From: Collybia mongolica
Taxonomy: Eukaryota; Basidiomycota; Agaricomycetes; Agaricales; Clitocybaceae
Assembly (NCBI GenBank): GCA_013420905.1
Contig: JAAXNY010000013.1
Coordinates: forward strand, 682,001 to 746,000
DNA: 64,000 nt
Direction: 5' to 3'
Below, piece after piece: positions 1 to 12,440 of the stretch. The notes under the pieces are model-generated. The model saw nothing but the letters and a program-made list of their open reading frames with translations, was not told the DNA's origin and made no database searches. The position numbers and the translations under genes were made by a program. How positions within the stretch are numbered: the first letter of the stretch is position 1; each line of letters begins with the position of its first letter.

Positions 1-159
1 GATCCAGATGGTGCAAACATGGTTTCCAATATACGGAACATTGAAGATGGTTGAGAAGGTCGAGAGAGTCACGCTGATACACCAAAAAGGAGTGAGCCGC
101 ATCGAAAATGATAGCCGGAATGTAACGAACTCACAAATGCCGAATTCGCTTGATTAGCT

Positions 160-2732
160 TTGCAAAAGGAGGCTACCTCTACAAGAGACCTGTCAAAGCC
201 CTTTGGGGAAGCATGTAATGCAGATAATACTTTGAAGGGCGCATCTGAGAGACCTGCAAAAGAGAATAGTATCGAGAAATTCTTGACGAAACCAAGAAAA
301 ACCCCCAAAGTGACAAAGGCTGGACTTCAAGAACACCTTCTCGAGCTGATTGTCGACTGTGACCTGGTGCGTTACCCATATGTATGTTGCAAGCCTTCTA
401 CTTTCACTCACCTTGTTTGCAGCCATTCCGATTTGCCGATTGCAAATCTTTGCGTCAACTTCTGATCTATACCAATCCGACCCTCACTGACCACGATATA
501 CCCCATAAGTCGACTATGGCTGCAGCCGTTAATGCAAAAGTAGAGAAACTAGACGAAATTGACATCAAGACACTTTGAGTACGTGATTCAGTTGTCATGA
601 TGATATTTCTTTGTGCTCACCATTGGTATTTGCTAGCGGATTGATTGGAGGATAACTGCATCATGGGATGGCTGGTTGACAAAACGTAGGCGTCCCTACA
701 GTGCCTTTGCTGTTCATTACATCGACTATGCACCCAACAAGCCCAACGACTGGTTCATCAAGAGTCATCTTCTTGCTTTCGAGCCAACCGTCGGACGCCA
801 CACTGGAAATGCAATTGGCCGCGATATCGTCAACATTCTTGAGAAGTTTGGGATCGCGGATAAGGTAAGCATTCTCCTCGTTCTGGCTTTTCAATATGAT
901 AACTGATCTCTTGTGACTAGCTTCATGTCCTTGTCGGTGACAATGTCACAGTCAATGATAAATCGGTATGCTACGTCTGTAAGACACTCGACCCGACAAG
1001 GAAGCAGTTGATCCCAAAAATGGTTCGAGGCTGGTAAGTTGAACCTTACATGTTATTTGGAGCATTTCTAATCACCTTTCAGTTGTATCAATCACACGAT
1101 GAACCTGGCAGCTACGCATTTCATCAAGGCCCTTGGTATTCCTACATCATCGAAGTTGAAGCGCGCCTGTCACGGGAGCAGGGGGAAGGGGAAGGGAAAG
1201 CAGGTTCTGGAGGGTAGTGATTTCGAAAATCATGATTCAGGTGATGAGGGCAGTGGCGATGATGTGGACCAATATGACAATGATGATGAGTTCAACATCG
1301 AAGTCAACACAGAGATTGAAGCAACATCTGACGACATCGAGGCCATGCTTGGGACAACTATCACCGATTTCGAGGCGGGGGATGTCGTTGGGAAGGTAAT
1401 GGCCTTTGTCAATCAGCTTCAACCTGCAAGCGAGCCTACTCGGGATTTTCTGAAGCAACTCTGTCATACCAATGAATGCTCACCACGGGACCTCAAGCTC
1501 TGGGTTAGAAGTCGTTGGGGCAGCCTAAGCAATTGATTTGAGGTCGTCCTCAGCATGCGTGCGGCTATCGACAACTTTTGTACACTTGCTGATGGGAAAT
1601 CCAACCTCCCTCCTTTGCAAAAACCCAAGTTGTGGCGAAACTTCCGGCTGGAGAAGGCGGAATGGCGTATCATTGACTTGGCATATAAATGTCTCAAGGT
1701 ATTGTCCGTCACGGTTTACTATGACCCCAGCTGACAGTTCTGCTCAGATTCCGGCGAATTCGCACAGCCAGCTATCGGCAGAAAAGACAGCAACCGCACA
1801 TAAAGTATATCCGCTTATCATTCAGCTGATCACGAAGTGGGAAGAATATCTCAAGGACCCTGAATTTGCCCCGGTCCACGAGGCGTTGGAAGCTGGTCTC
1901 GCAAACGTTGACAAATGGTATCGGACTACAAAGGACACTATGATGTACTTTATTACCCACGGTAATGTTTAATCTTTTCTGTCTCTTCCTTATTTAACAT
2001 TTAACTTAGTTCTTGATCCCACCTGCAAACTCACGTTTCTTCAAGCTGCCTGGACTGAGAGTGAGGTGAGCAAGGCAAAGAAACAGTTCGAGAAGACTGT
2101 AAGTATCATGTTAATGACTTCTTTATGTTGGGGCTGACAGACTTGCAGTTTCTTGAATATAAAGCATGGTATGATGCAGAAATTCACCCTGTTGTGACCA
2201 CAGCCCCCCCCGCGATGTCATCTAAAGCCCCAGGTCCCACCAAAAAAGACCACATCCCCGGACCAGACGATTTCATGGACCAATTTATCAAGAAACAGGA
2301 GGCTATTCCCTCCATGTCAGCTGCGACTCAGGTAATTGATCCACTGGAAGAGTTTGACCGATATTTCTCTTGTCTGTGTGTGGATCGATCAGTTTGCACT
2401 GATCTGGTTGCATGGTGGGGTGTAAGTTTTTTTTTTCCATCTTACATTTGCCATTTCTTAGTCTTTTACAGCATCAAGTCTCGGAATATCCTGTCATGCG
2501 TTTGATTGCTCGAGACTTCGCTGCAATTCCGGGGTCATCTTGTCTTGTGGAGTGTGCATTTTTGCTTTCAGCTCGGACAGATTCAGCACGTCACGGAAAT
2601 ATGGAGAAGAAGAAATTTGGTGGTTTACAAAGGTTATGAGGCACATATGCTGATGGAAGACTAGAGGTACAAAAGGAAGTCTGGGTTGCTCTGGATGCAG
2701 ATTTTGACTGCTTGAGTGAGGAGGATGATTAG
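160..2732 (+). pseudogene. hAT transposase, several introns, at least two in-frame stops
   Basis: Pieces in order match a hAT transposase. An N-terminal segment ends in a stretch about positions on a list being free (around 420-575). The catalytic-core start reads RRPYSAFAVHYIDYAPNKP (680-745), followed by SHLLAFEPTVGRHTGN and GDNVTVNDKSV, with a Cys/His stretch CCINHTMNLAATHF (1083-1125). An acidic insert follows at 1215-1330, then the WVRSRWGSL segment before the RNase H-like C-terminal half. The dimerisation region contains IARDFAAIPGSSCLVECAF (2505-2565), and the protein ends in an acidic SEEDD at 2732. Fungal-type introns join most pieces. Two in-frame stops are seen, both TGA (1534-1536 and about 2637-2639), plus a broken stretch at 580-680. 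The family is clear; the product is probably inactive. Confidence 0.8.
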
Positions 2733-2784
2733 CGACACATGTAGCATTCTTTTTCTTGAAAAAAAAACTTTTTGGCTGTCGGAC

Positions 2785-2919
2785 CTGGGTCAGACCGGGT
2801 CCAGACACGGTCTGGACCTTGAGGGTCAAGGTCCGAAGAAAATGGGACCGGACCTCAGGTCCAGGTCCAGGTCCAGCAAAATTTGCCTGGACCAGGGCTG
2901 GACCGGACCTTGGACAGTG
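2785..2919. repeat. GGTCC/GGACC-rich subterminal repeats of the hAT element
   Basis: About 15 copies of GGTCC, GGACC or GGTC-A/C variants are packed into 135 bp. They include a near-perfect palindrome around 2809-2829 and three tandem GGTCCA units at about 2859-2877. Arrays like this just inside the end of hAT elements are known transposase-binding regions; that role is inferred here. The array stops at the presumed terminus near 2919. Confidence 0.6.
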
Positions 2920-4528
2920 TAGGTTCAGATAATTCCCCAAGTTGAGTGCAAGGAGTATCACATTGGACAGTCACCAGTAATAGTAGTAACAAGTACTTGT
3001 TCTGGATAATCACCAATAAAGCAGGCAAATAATGGATGGCCATGACAGGTCAGACCATTGCTACCAACTTGAATGAATGCCATACCATTGTGTCCAGCAC
3101 TCTCAGGAGGAGAAAGAATATAGTTTACACATGCATGGTATAAGTAATGTGTCCTACTTATAGAGCAAGCATTTTGTGGGCTCGGAATTGATGTGAAAAC
3201 TGACTTGTCTTTCAGTACTGCATCTTGGCATCTGAGTTTGTTCGGCTCATTTTGTACATGTTTGTCACCCTCTGGCACCCTTGTCGCCTTTCAGCCGTGA
3301 CCGGCAATGGCCGAGTATTGATGGGTAACATGGCACTGATCAACCTCGTTCTCAACCACCACCACAACTTCCTTAGCCTCCCCTCCTGCTGCTCCCACAC
3401 TGTACAACAATACTGCCAGATGCTCCAAGCATTCCACGGACCCTCCTCCCCTCGTCTGAGCAATGTGAGGGCTGTAGGATGACGAGGGGCCAACAAGGGC
3501 AAGAAAAAGGGGACCCCACAGTTGGGAGGCCCATTTCATGCTCACCACCGCCACTTCATTATCCCCATACGAACTCCAGGTGCACACCATGACAACACTG
3601 GCCATGTCCCAAACCACTGCCCGCCCACATCTGCTAGCACTAGTGCGAGGTGGACACATGTGGCGCAATGACAGGACCATCATTTGATGGGTGGGCACCC
3701 TCCATCCAGGTGCCCCCATTGGAAGGTGGCATCTCCCTGATTCTAAACAGGGTGGTAGAGTGTGGGGGGGCACCTGAACTCACTATCCCAATACTCACTA
3801 GTAACACAACTATGGTCAGTGGTCTTGTCACAATTGGCTACATATCTGTTCATGCTCTCTAGGCTTATGCCGAAATCCTGGAGCAGCGCACAGGAGTCCA
3901 AATCAAGATGAAATTCAATGCTGATGCCCATATCAGGACCTATTGACACCATGTCTACATTCTCGAAGGTATAAAAGCTTCAAACATCCACCTGTTTCAC
4001 TGCCTAATGGCGAAATTGTTCAAATTGGCTATGTAAGTGGTATGTTTTAGAATTGCTTCTCATTTTGACCAGCATTTATAGCTCTGGTTACCAAACCAAT
4101 GTACCTGAACTTGACAATAATCAAACCCTCACCTTCATCAATTTCAACAACATGAGTCACTTCTAACAATTCTTGCTACATTTCACAACTTACACACATC
4201 ACACTACATACAGTACTTACTCTTTGATTTATTTACTATACCCCACTGTAGATACTTTATCATAAAGGTTATTCAATAATGATACCTATAATAATATGGC
4301 TTCTTACTGAACAAAAAGTGGAAAAATGTGCAAGATGTAAAGCAAACTCAATCATTTCTGATCATGATTGCACAACAATATGATGAGATCATGCACATTC
4401 CTAATGCATTATTGTAGTATCTTTCGAAATCTTGCAAAACTTGACAAAATCTCAAGGGGATGTAGAATTTTTCGGAGATGTGGCACATTTGGTAAATTCT
4501 GAAAAATTTTGCACATTCTTCCATAAAT
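2920..4528. other. gene-free AT-rich stretch, probable old repeat remnants
   Basis: No ORF here has recognisable motifs or plausible splicing partners. The stretch 3200-3960 is richer in GC with CCA/CACC-rich sequence and may be an old mobile-element remnant. From 4050 on it is strongly AT-rich, up to the broken end of the F-box fragment at about 4555. Confidence 0.5.
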
Positions 4529-4870
4529 CTACAACATTATGTAGTTTTCCAAAGATACCTTTTTCCTGATGAACTCCTCCCGGCTGATATTTCGAATGAT
4601 GTGGTAGGGTGCATGCAGGAAGGTGAGTTCTCGCGCATGATCAGTAATATGTAGACCATGCAGTGGAGACGGGTTCCGTTCATTGTCAGCGACGATGCGA
4701 CGTGCGAGAAGATCGAAAGAGCGATGGTCTAGCATAAGCGACCTGTAGAGTAAATAAAAGGCGACGTTGCGCATGTTACGAGATACAAGGCAGAGGGCCG
4801 GGAGGAATTTAGGAGGAAGCAGGGCAACATACTCGGTTTGTAGCTCGACAGGAAGAGCGTTTATCGACAT
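4529..4870 (-). pseudogene. truncated F-box protein fragment (paralogue of the gene at 5788-7542)
   Basis: Reading leftwards from the ATG at 4870, the protein begins with an F-box-like segment (MSINALPVELQTEYVALLP, then LCLVSRNMRNVAFYLLYRSL). It aligns residue for residue with the start of the neighbouring F-box gene for about 95 residues, up to the REEFI segment. After that the similarity stops and the frame ends within 10 residues, at a junction with AT-rich sequence near 4555. The leucine-rich C-terminal part is missing. It looks like a duplicate truncated by insertion or rearrangement. Confidence 0.65.
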
Positions 4871-5787
4871 CTCTTGTTGAAATATCAATTTGTGTCAACG
4901 GCGGTCCTCAGGAAGATATGTTGCATTAGAAAGTCTCATCTCATAAGTCATGAAGTTGGAAGCTCCCCCATATGTTCGGAAATTTTTGCATATTTGAGGC
5001 TGTTTTGGTAGAAATCCTTGTCCTAAATTGCATATTTGGGGCGATCCAAGGAAGCTTTTTATACATAATTTAGATTTAACCGGCTCCGCATGAGGTTCAG
5101 TTGGCGATATGCACTATTATTCTTGTCATAAACACCTTTGGTAGGTTTTGAATTTTATTCGAAGATACGAAGCCCTGAAAGACTGTTCAGAGGTGGATTT
5201 CTGGTCATGGACGACATCGATTGGCCATAGGGAAGTCGTCGTTGGTTGAGAGTTGTTAATATCGCTTGATGGGCCCTACTCGACCACATCGAAATATTGA
5301 CTACCAGTCACCGACGTCAACTAAGACGGCACACCGTTCCTCTTAAGCTTCCTCAGGCTCTTCCTCTGGCAGTCCCTTCGAACCCCTCAAACCCACATCA
5401 CCCACACTTATGAACACTTGGTTCATCTAGCTACAGACCCCGAATTTGTGATTATATGCGTCAAGGAGCCGAGTGGATAGCATAAATTTATACTCCTCCA
5501 TGCAGTTTCGTGTCAAGCTCCTAGCCGCGGACTCATGAAAAGGGTGTCAAGCCAAGTCTTCATAAAGTGACCCCAAGAAAAATCGTGTCTTAAGTGTCAT
5601 TTTTAAACACTTCGATGCGTCGAAATTCCGGGAGCCCTAATGTTTATAATTCCACTCAAAGGCTATTATTATCAGCATTCTTATACCTCAATCAACAGAT
5701 ACAATATCTCCCTGGATCCTGCCCAAACTATCCATCCCAGCGTCGGGCTCTTACTCGTTGCTTCCTGCCTTCCAACATAAGATATGA
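4871..5787. other. gene-free interval between the two F-box copies
   Basis: Only short overlapping frames are present and none resembles the missing C-terminal part of the F-box fragment. No strong repeat was noticed. Confidence 0.5.
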
Positions 5788-7542
5788 TTAGACAGAATCA
5801 GCTCTGTCCCACGGCGCGCTGATCGAGGGCGTGCCGTAAAAGGTATAGTCCACCCCAACGTCTTGTGTGCCCCTATGAAACTCCCACGAAGATTGAACCG
5901 GTGGGCAGCCGTGACTCAAGGAAACCCTATCTAGATAAAATGATTCCAAACAAAACATGGCAGGGCATGCTTTCCCAAGCGCGAGCGCTGCATCATGTGT
6001 AGCTTTGATGGGGGCCACGGCTTGGAGATCGGGATTCCAGGCTAGGTAGGGAACGTCAGGGGTCCTGAGTGTGCGTAGTGACCCAAACTGGGACAACGAG
6101 GATACAAGGTCATCCTAAAAGGCCTTGCATGAGTCCAAGCGCGATGTGAAATAGGATAGTGATCGCACCCAATCGTCCTCGGATTCTAAGATTAATATTC
6201 CAAGCCAATTAAGGGACGGGCAAGCAGCAGCGAGCATGTCTATAAGCTCGTCGTCGAACTCGATGTTGCTTTGGCACAGATCCAGCACACGTAGTGTATG
6301 CACATTCTCAAGCCTGGCAAGCAAAGGCTCCAGCTCTTCCACGCTGGTCTCTCTTGTTTGATACTCCATGCTTTCTTTCGGGAGAGATAACCATACCTTG
6401 AGTTCCTCGAGCTTAGGAACCAGGTCCCTGTCTGTAAGCAAGTTCATCCATAGTACTGGTGCATCGAGTTTTGTGACGGTAGGGAGGGAAGGTAGTTCTA
6501 AGGGCTCGTATAGATAGTCATTATCAAAGTCCTCGATTGGGCACGGCAGAGAGAGCGCTTCGAGTTGGGTGGCATGGCGTCTGATGAAGGCGACGAGAGG
6601 AGTAGAGCCCTCCTCACAACCCTCATCGTCATTAAAGGGCGATCTGATGTGCAACTCCCTGAGACGGGTAAAGTGTACGGAGCCATCAATGGAGCTGAAG
6701 AAATTTCCGATAATGTCCAGGTCGGTGTGGAAGGTCGTTGAGAAATCCAAAACTTCCAGGGAGGGAGCTAGCTTTTCGAGGTTTTTGCAAAAGGGTTTGT
6801 AGTAGGTTCCCATGTCAAGAAAGGCTGGTTTGGGTGTCAAAAGGATTCCTCGGGGTAATGGGGTAATTCTGACCTCCATGGGCGCTCACGCCCGATTTCC
6901 AGGAGGTTGAGCTGATACGTAGTTGCTTCAAATGAGGAAACGTAAACAACTAAGTGAGCCAGCAATCTTGGTGAGCTAGCTGGATATATGTTGGTTAAAG
7001 CATGGGCGTACAGGAATTCTGGATTTAGATTCAACACTGTAGGTACGGTCTTGATTATAACTCTGGAAGTACATCTCCAGGGTTTGAAGTTTTTCTCCGA
7101 ACGCATCTCTGGCGCTCTGCACAAAGTTCGAGAATTCGGGTTCGGGTTGTTGGTCCGAATCATTGTCCATGATGGTTTCGAGCCACCGCAAGTGGCGGAC
7201 ATTTTCAAGGAATGGTAACGCTAACGCAGCCAGGCGCAACTCCTCTTGATTGTTGCCTTTGTTAAGTTTGTGATCGCGCGGATAATAGAAGGTGAGTTCT
7301 CGCACGTGATCGGCGATGCGTAAATCGTGCAGCGAAGACCCGGCATTCTGTTTGTTCTCGGCGATGATGCGACGAGCGAAAGGACCAATAGAGCGAGTAT
7401 TGAGAACAAGAGACCTGTAGAGTAGAGGGAACGCGATTTTGTGCATATCATGGGATACAAGGCAGAAAGATGCGAGAGATTTAGGAGACAATAAGGCGAC
7501 ACATTTGGCTTGGAGCTCAACAGGAAGAGTTTTCATCGACAT
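5788..7542 (-). pseudogene. F-box/leucine-rich-type protein gene, apparently broken
   Basis: The ATG at 7542 opens with an F-box-like segment (MSMKTLPVELQAKCVALLS, then FCLVSHDMHKIAFPLLYRSL), as in the large Agaricomycete F-box families that act as substrate receptors of SCF ubiquitin ligases. Leucine-rich segments follow at 6879-6120, for example KNLEKLAPSLEVLDFS and RLENVHTLRVLDLCQSN, and a tail lies at 6111-5788. Between 7040 and 6880 the reading frame moves to another frame and back, and no convincing intron explains this. At 6115-6117 a TAG interrupts otherwise continuous coding (FxDDLVSSLSQF), consistent with CAG to TAG. Either it is a pseudogene or the exon structure is unusual. A truncated paralogue lies at 4529-4870. 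Confidence 0.6.
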
Positions 7543-7955
7543 CTCTCGTTGGAATATCGATTTGTGTCTCAATCGATATGGTCCTCGGCAACGTGTTGGT
7601 CACGCATGTCACAGACCTCTCTAGAACTTTAAAGGACGGGGAACCTCGGTCATCGTGGTAAGATGTCTACTAAAAATGAATCCTGTTCCTTTACCTATTC
7701 TAGCTATAGGTACACTTGTGTCATAAGGATCGAATATTCAATAGTCTACCCTACACCCTTAATACAGATTCTAATAATACAACAATTCAAGATGAAAGTC
7801 CATCTAGGCAGAAACGCTCGGACTGAAATGGCATGTCAGTACATGACCTATATAACGACTAACCATCGACGCACCCAAACGTTTCTCCCGGCCCTAGAGT
7901 TTTAAGAGGTACGTATTTCCAATCAAGTGTCCTTTTGAATACATCATTCCCCCAC
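7543..7955. other. intergenic, no gene seen
   Basis: This lies between the F-box start and the OPT stop, which are on the same strand. It would hold the F-box promoter and the OPT 3' region. No coding signal was seen. Confidence 0.5.
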
Positions 7956-10900
7956 CTACGACCAGACACCACTGTCAGCAAAATAATTTCTCAAGCGTCG
8001 AAGCGAAAGCCGCACCAGCCCCGAATACTGTTTAAACCAATTGTCCCATTTAAAGGATACTGTAAGCTGAACACAGGGTCCAATGTTACGAAAGGCCTGA
8101 TCGCAATAAAACCGCAGACTGACCAAAAGAATACGATAATTAACCCTACGGCTGTCCCGGCATCCAAAGCCGCAGATAGGACGTCTACAAGCGCAACATA
8201 TAAGCACAGAAGGGAACGGTTGGGCAGGGCGGCTCACAGTTATATTTAGCCCAATATGAAAAATGTTTCCGTCGTACAACAAATTGGAATATAAATCCGA
8301 TTATTGCCCATGGAACGTAGTTGACGGCGGTGGCAGGGGGTATTTGTCCAACTCCTGCGAAGATAAGCCTTAGAAATAGACATATTAGCCTCCACACAGT
8401 CTGATGATGACAAGCATGTCTCACGGAAAGCTTTGTGATGAACAACCCAGTCAGATTAAAATTCGTTGCTGGTAGTGTGGAACACCCACTTAAGATAATT
8501 TAAGACAGTGTTAGGGTATCGTCGGGTTATCATCCACAGGAAAACAGGGCAAGCCGCTCCAATAAGGAAGAAAAAGGAGAGAGCTTGAAATTGGTCAGCT
8601 TCGACATTGATTATATTGTGAACGAAATTTACAACTGTGAAAGGGCCATGTTATTCATCTGTGACCATCGAAGAAAACTGAATGCCTACTAGTAGATTTG
8701 GCTTTTCGAAAATAGCAATCCCGGGCCAATAAGACCCCACTAGAAGTACGGTTATTAACGCGATCGTGATGTCAAGTAAGAACGCACGATGATGGAAGCC
8801 GTGCCAAAAACTTGCGTCGAAGTGCAAGTAAAGCTGAGTTAAAATTTGAGTTGACGAAACATAGCGAAAGCCCTGCTACACACTAGTCTTTTTGGTTCTT
8901 GTCACATAGATCACTGAAAATCAAACATGAATTAGTTCAAGTCGCCATTTTCCCCTGGAAACTTGAAACGCACGGTATGTTCGTGAACATCCTATGTGAA
9001 AATATAATTAGCCATGAGGTTAAGATTAAATCGTGACAGCATTCTCACCAAGATTGAACGCCCAATTGAACTGTTCCAGCGATCACTGTGGCGACAACCT
9101 AGCCAGGGAGGCATAATTAGGCGCAAGCCTGTCAAAACGGAAAGGATCTTAGAGTACCTGACACCAAAACATTGGACGTGGAGGAACCTGAGTTGGGTTT
9201 TATTTGGTAATCCTGCGTTGAAAAACCGTTCGACTAACCTTCATGTAGCTGAGGAAAAAAGGGGTTGAAATATGTCACAACTTACGACGAAAATGCTAGC
9301 CATTGCGACTCACTGGCCAAGTTTGAAATCAGCAGTAAATTGCATGGCTGTGAGTTATTCAAATGAATCAGTTAACACTTTGCCTAGGCCTGGAGCGACT
9401 TACCTTGTGACATTGTAATGTAGCCATAGGTCTAGGGACCCAGCCATGAGGGTCAGGGTCGAAAATATGATGGTGGCGGCCGCACCTTAAATCTAGGCGC
9501 AGGGCTTCAGTCAACAACCAAGGTGGATGTGGGGAAGATACGTACATCATCATTGCATTAGGTTTTCCTACGAGTGCATGCGTAAGGACTTGCACCTTGC
9601 ACCGTAAATAAGAGGGACACACCCGGTATCATGAAGCCGATAATAAGTTCCGTAATGACACTACACATCAATTGGTCAATAATAGCTCTTCGCACATGGG
9701 AGTGGATCGGCACAAACTTGAGCCCAATTTGTCGATTAGTAACGGCCTGGATCATTCCTTTAGAGGGATAGGTAAGCGTACAAGTAACGAAAACCGGGTA
9801 ATGACTTTACCAATCGGGATAATATATAGCACAGCTGATTCCGAGTTTTATGATGAGTTCTTAAAGTTATAGACCAGCCAGTGGAATTCTCACAGATTAC
9901 AAGGGCGATAACCAGCGCCCAGATGGTCATACCCGATGGCCATAACTGAATGCAGATGCATGCAAAGGTAAAGGTGATGGCAAAGATACATCCGTAATAC
10001 CACTCAGGGACTGTAGGCGCATCATCGTCAGAAATGGGCCTACTAGATAGATATCAAAGCTGACCTGGTGGATAGTGAGCCATGAGTTGAGCATGTATGT
10101 CTGGCTGTTCTCGGAGGGATCGCTTGAATTGAAGCTTGATTGGCTTCCAGAAGTGAATTATACCTACTATATGCGTCAGCTTTATTTAAATCGACACGAG
10201 TAAAGGAGGGCTGCATCACCATGGGTTATTGTTGCTGAGGGACAGGAGATCAGTCATACCGGTTTTGTAATAGGATGTTCAAAACTCACCGGTGATGGAT
10301 AGAAAGGATAGCCCATAGGACATAACAAATGTGGTTCTAAATATGCGTCAGACAATCGCCAAAGGAGTCAAAACGACTCAAAAAGTCTCACGGGAGGTAT
10401 AATGGGCTATAGTTTGCATATGCATCCTTCTTGAGGATAGCATCATCGTCGATGATTCTCATCTGGTCGTAGACCCGACCAGTATTATCGTAAGCGTTAG
10501 GGGAGGACATACTGCGTGAGAGTGAGCAAAGATACAAAGACCGACTGCGCGTCATTGCAACGTACGGCATGTAGTGGCTGAACCAAACGTTCTTATACTG
10601 ATTGAGTGTATTAGCCAATGTATTCTTTCAATCGCTCGGGCTCACGAACGTATAGTAGAGGCGTCAGGAACCCTTGAGAGAATGAGATATGGCAGACGCA
10701 GGCAGGACGTAAATGCTCACAATAGAAGATTAAAAACCCGATCATAACATTTGCTTCAGCCCACCCTTCAAATGCTGTCAGCTAGAGGTAGAGAGAATAG
10801 ACAGATGCCACAGACATGGTGTCGCGAGCCTATGGACAAGATCAATGAGGAAGGAGGAACGGTAGATATAACACTCACGGGCTTCCAATAAATGCAATTT

Positions 10901-12440
10901 GGTTCCAATCGAAAGTTAGGAGGGAAAATCCTAAACCACTGCGGTAACTATAGAGTTGAAATCAACATTCGTCCGTCGCAGGATACATAGTGCTCCTCAG
11001 GCATACCCAAATATCTGGTTGATTTTCTATGCGCGTTGTATTAGATCAAGCAGCGATATGTTGTCCATAAATGAACGTACAATATTATTAGGTGCTAACC
11101 AACAAACCTGACCCAGAAAGGTTAGAATCAAGGCAACAGACATAATACTAGATATTACCCAGTTGAAAAGACTGGATTATGTCAAATCAGGATATGAGAA
11201 AACAACAACGTAATATAACTTTACCTGAGGGCTTGAAAGAGGTACCCGGGTATAAAGTCTATCGAAACGGTTTCAGCGTCCCAAGCTTTCCATGAAACGC
11301 GGGTACTGACACCACAGAACAGCACCAATAAAGGCATACAGAAAAAACTTTTCTCTACTTAGACCTTCGTGTTGTCCGATACCTGCGTAACTTTGGGAAT
11401 GTAGTGTATTAAACAAAGCACATGATACTAGAGTATTTGGCCAAACTGAATTGTCTCCGGTAAGTAATGTTTTCCGGAAGAATGAATAGAACAGTTTACT
11501 CATAGATGGAGGAGTTACGAGGAATCTCCGGGCGATGCCTCCAATAGAGAACCCAATCAGTTGGGTGGACATTACTAACATCCACTGATCTAAAATTAGC
11601 CAAAACAATCATCAGTCATCGAGTAACATGAACGGGCGGGAAACCATACAGGAGAAGCCATAGGCTTGCCTATAGTATACTTTTTGGACAGCAATTATGT
11701 CAGTTGCGTAGGCGCTTTGAGCACCTACTCCTGCCATGATTGTGGCAAGGACCTAGAAAACATGTTTAACTCTACTCGTTTCCAGATTACTGACTGTATT
11801 TACATGTTCCTTTATACTAAACGGCCCAGGATTGATATCGATGCCGAGTATCGTCAGATGAGGGACGAATCGTGCCCAAGCACGCCCGAGGGGAAATACT
11901 AGTAGTTGGGCGACAAGCTGATTGAAACCATCAGCGCATCGCTCGAGGTGATATGTGGGTACTCACACCGCCAATAGCGACTGATGGATAACGGAAGTAG
12001 AAAAATTGGTTCATCCCAGGGATAATTATCGCCCAGAAAAGGCCTAGAACCCAGGCACGTAGAGTTGACGCAGGCATCTCCGGGTCATCGAAGTTCGCGA
12101 CAGCTGAGCGCACCTCGGGGTAGGGGGAATCATCCTCTGAATTACACCGAGAATGCTTCAGTTGTGACAGGAAGAATGGTTATAAAAAATAGAGACCTAG
12201 CACAAAGGAATCACTGTCGATGTTCGGGTCGAACACGTCGTATATATCACTACCGTGTATAGAACGAATCGAGGACGCCAGTTTCGAATCGGAGGGAGCT
12301 TGGCTACCTGCAAAAATCAGCAAGATCCGGGAGGGCGTAGGGTTAAGGTTGGTACCTAGAGATTTTTCTTCGTCTCGCAAATCGTACGAAAGGTAGGCAG
12401 TATCACTGTGAACCTCCTCTCCGTTTCGGATATCAGTCAT
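7956..12440 (-). CDS. oligopeptide transporter, OPT family
   Basis: This is a proton-coupled small-peptide importer of the plasma membrane (OPT family), split by many short introns. From the ATG at 12440 an acidic cytosolic N-terminus runs into DDSPYPEVRSAVANFDDP (about 12140-12085) and the first membrane segment RAWVLGLFWAIIIPGMNQFF. Next come QLVAQLLVFPLGRAW and the family NPG motif in GIDINPGPFSIKEHV (about 11850-11800). Later pieces match the OPT order: TIMAGVGAQSAYATDIIAV, NLVSCALFNTLHSQ-like and YAGIGQHEGLSREKFFLYAF (11290-11420), YSPLYLP (10400), QVGL/NVITELIIGFM-like (9620-9750), a VFGTASII-like piece near 8800, and PPATAVNYVPWAIIGFIFQF (8280-8345). The stop is TAG at 7956. All key segments can be read without needing frameshifts, so it is probably functional. 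The start is less certain than the body. Confidence 0.85.

Larger units (their letters stand above)
1..2919 (+). mobile_element. hAT-type DNA transposon, right part; left end not in window
   Basis: The region carries a decayed hAT transposase reading rightwards and ends in a GGTCC-rich palindromic stretch. The probable right terminus is the CAGTG at about 2915-2919; CA..TG-like ends are common in hAT elements. No matching inverted copy of this end is visible in the first 160 bases, so the left end is either outside the window or lost. The 8 bases after 2919 (TAGGTTCA) would be one target-site copy, but its partner is not available here. The family call rests on the protein; the exact terminus is inferred. 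Confidence 0.7.
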
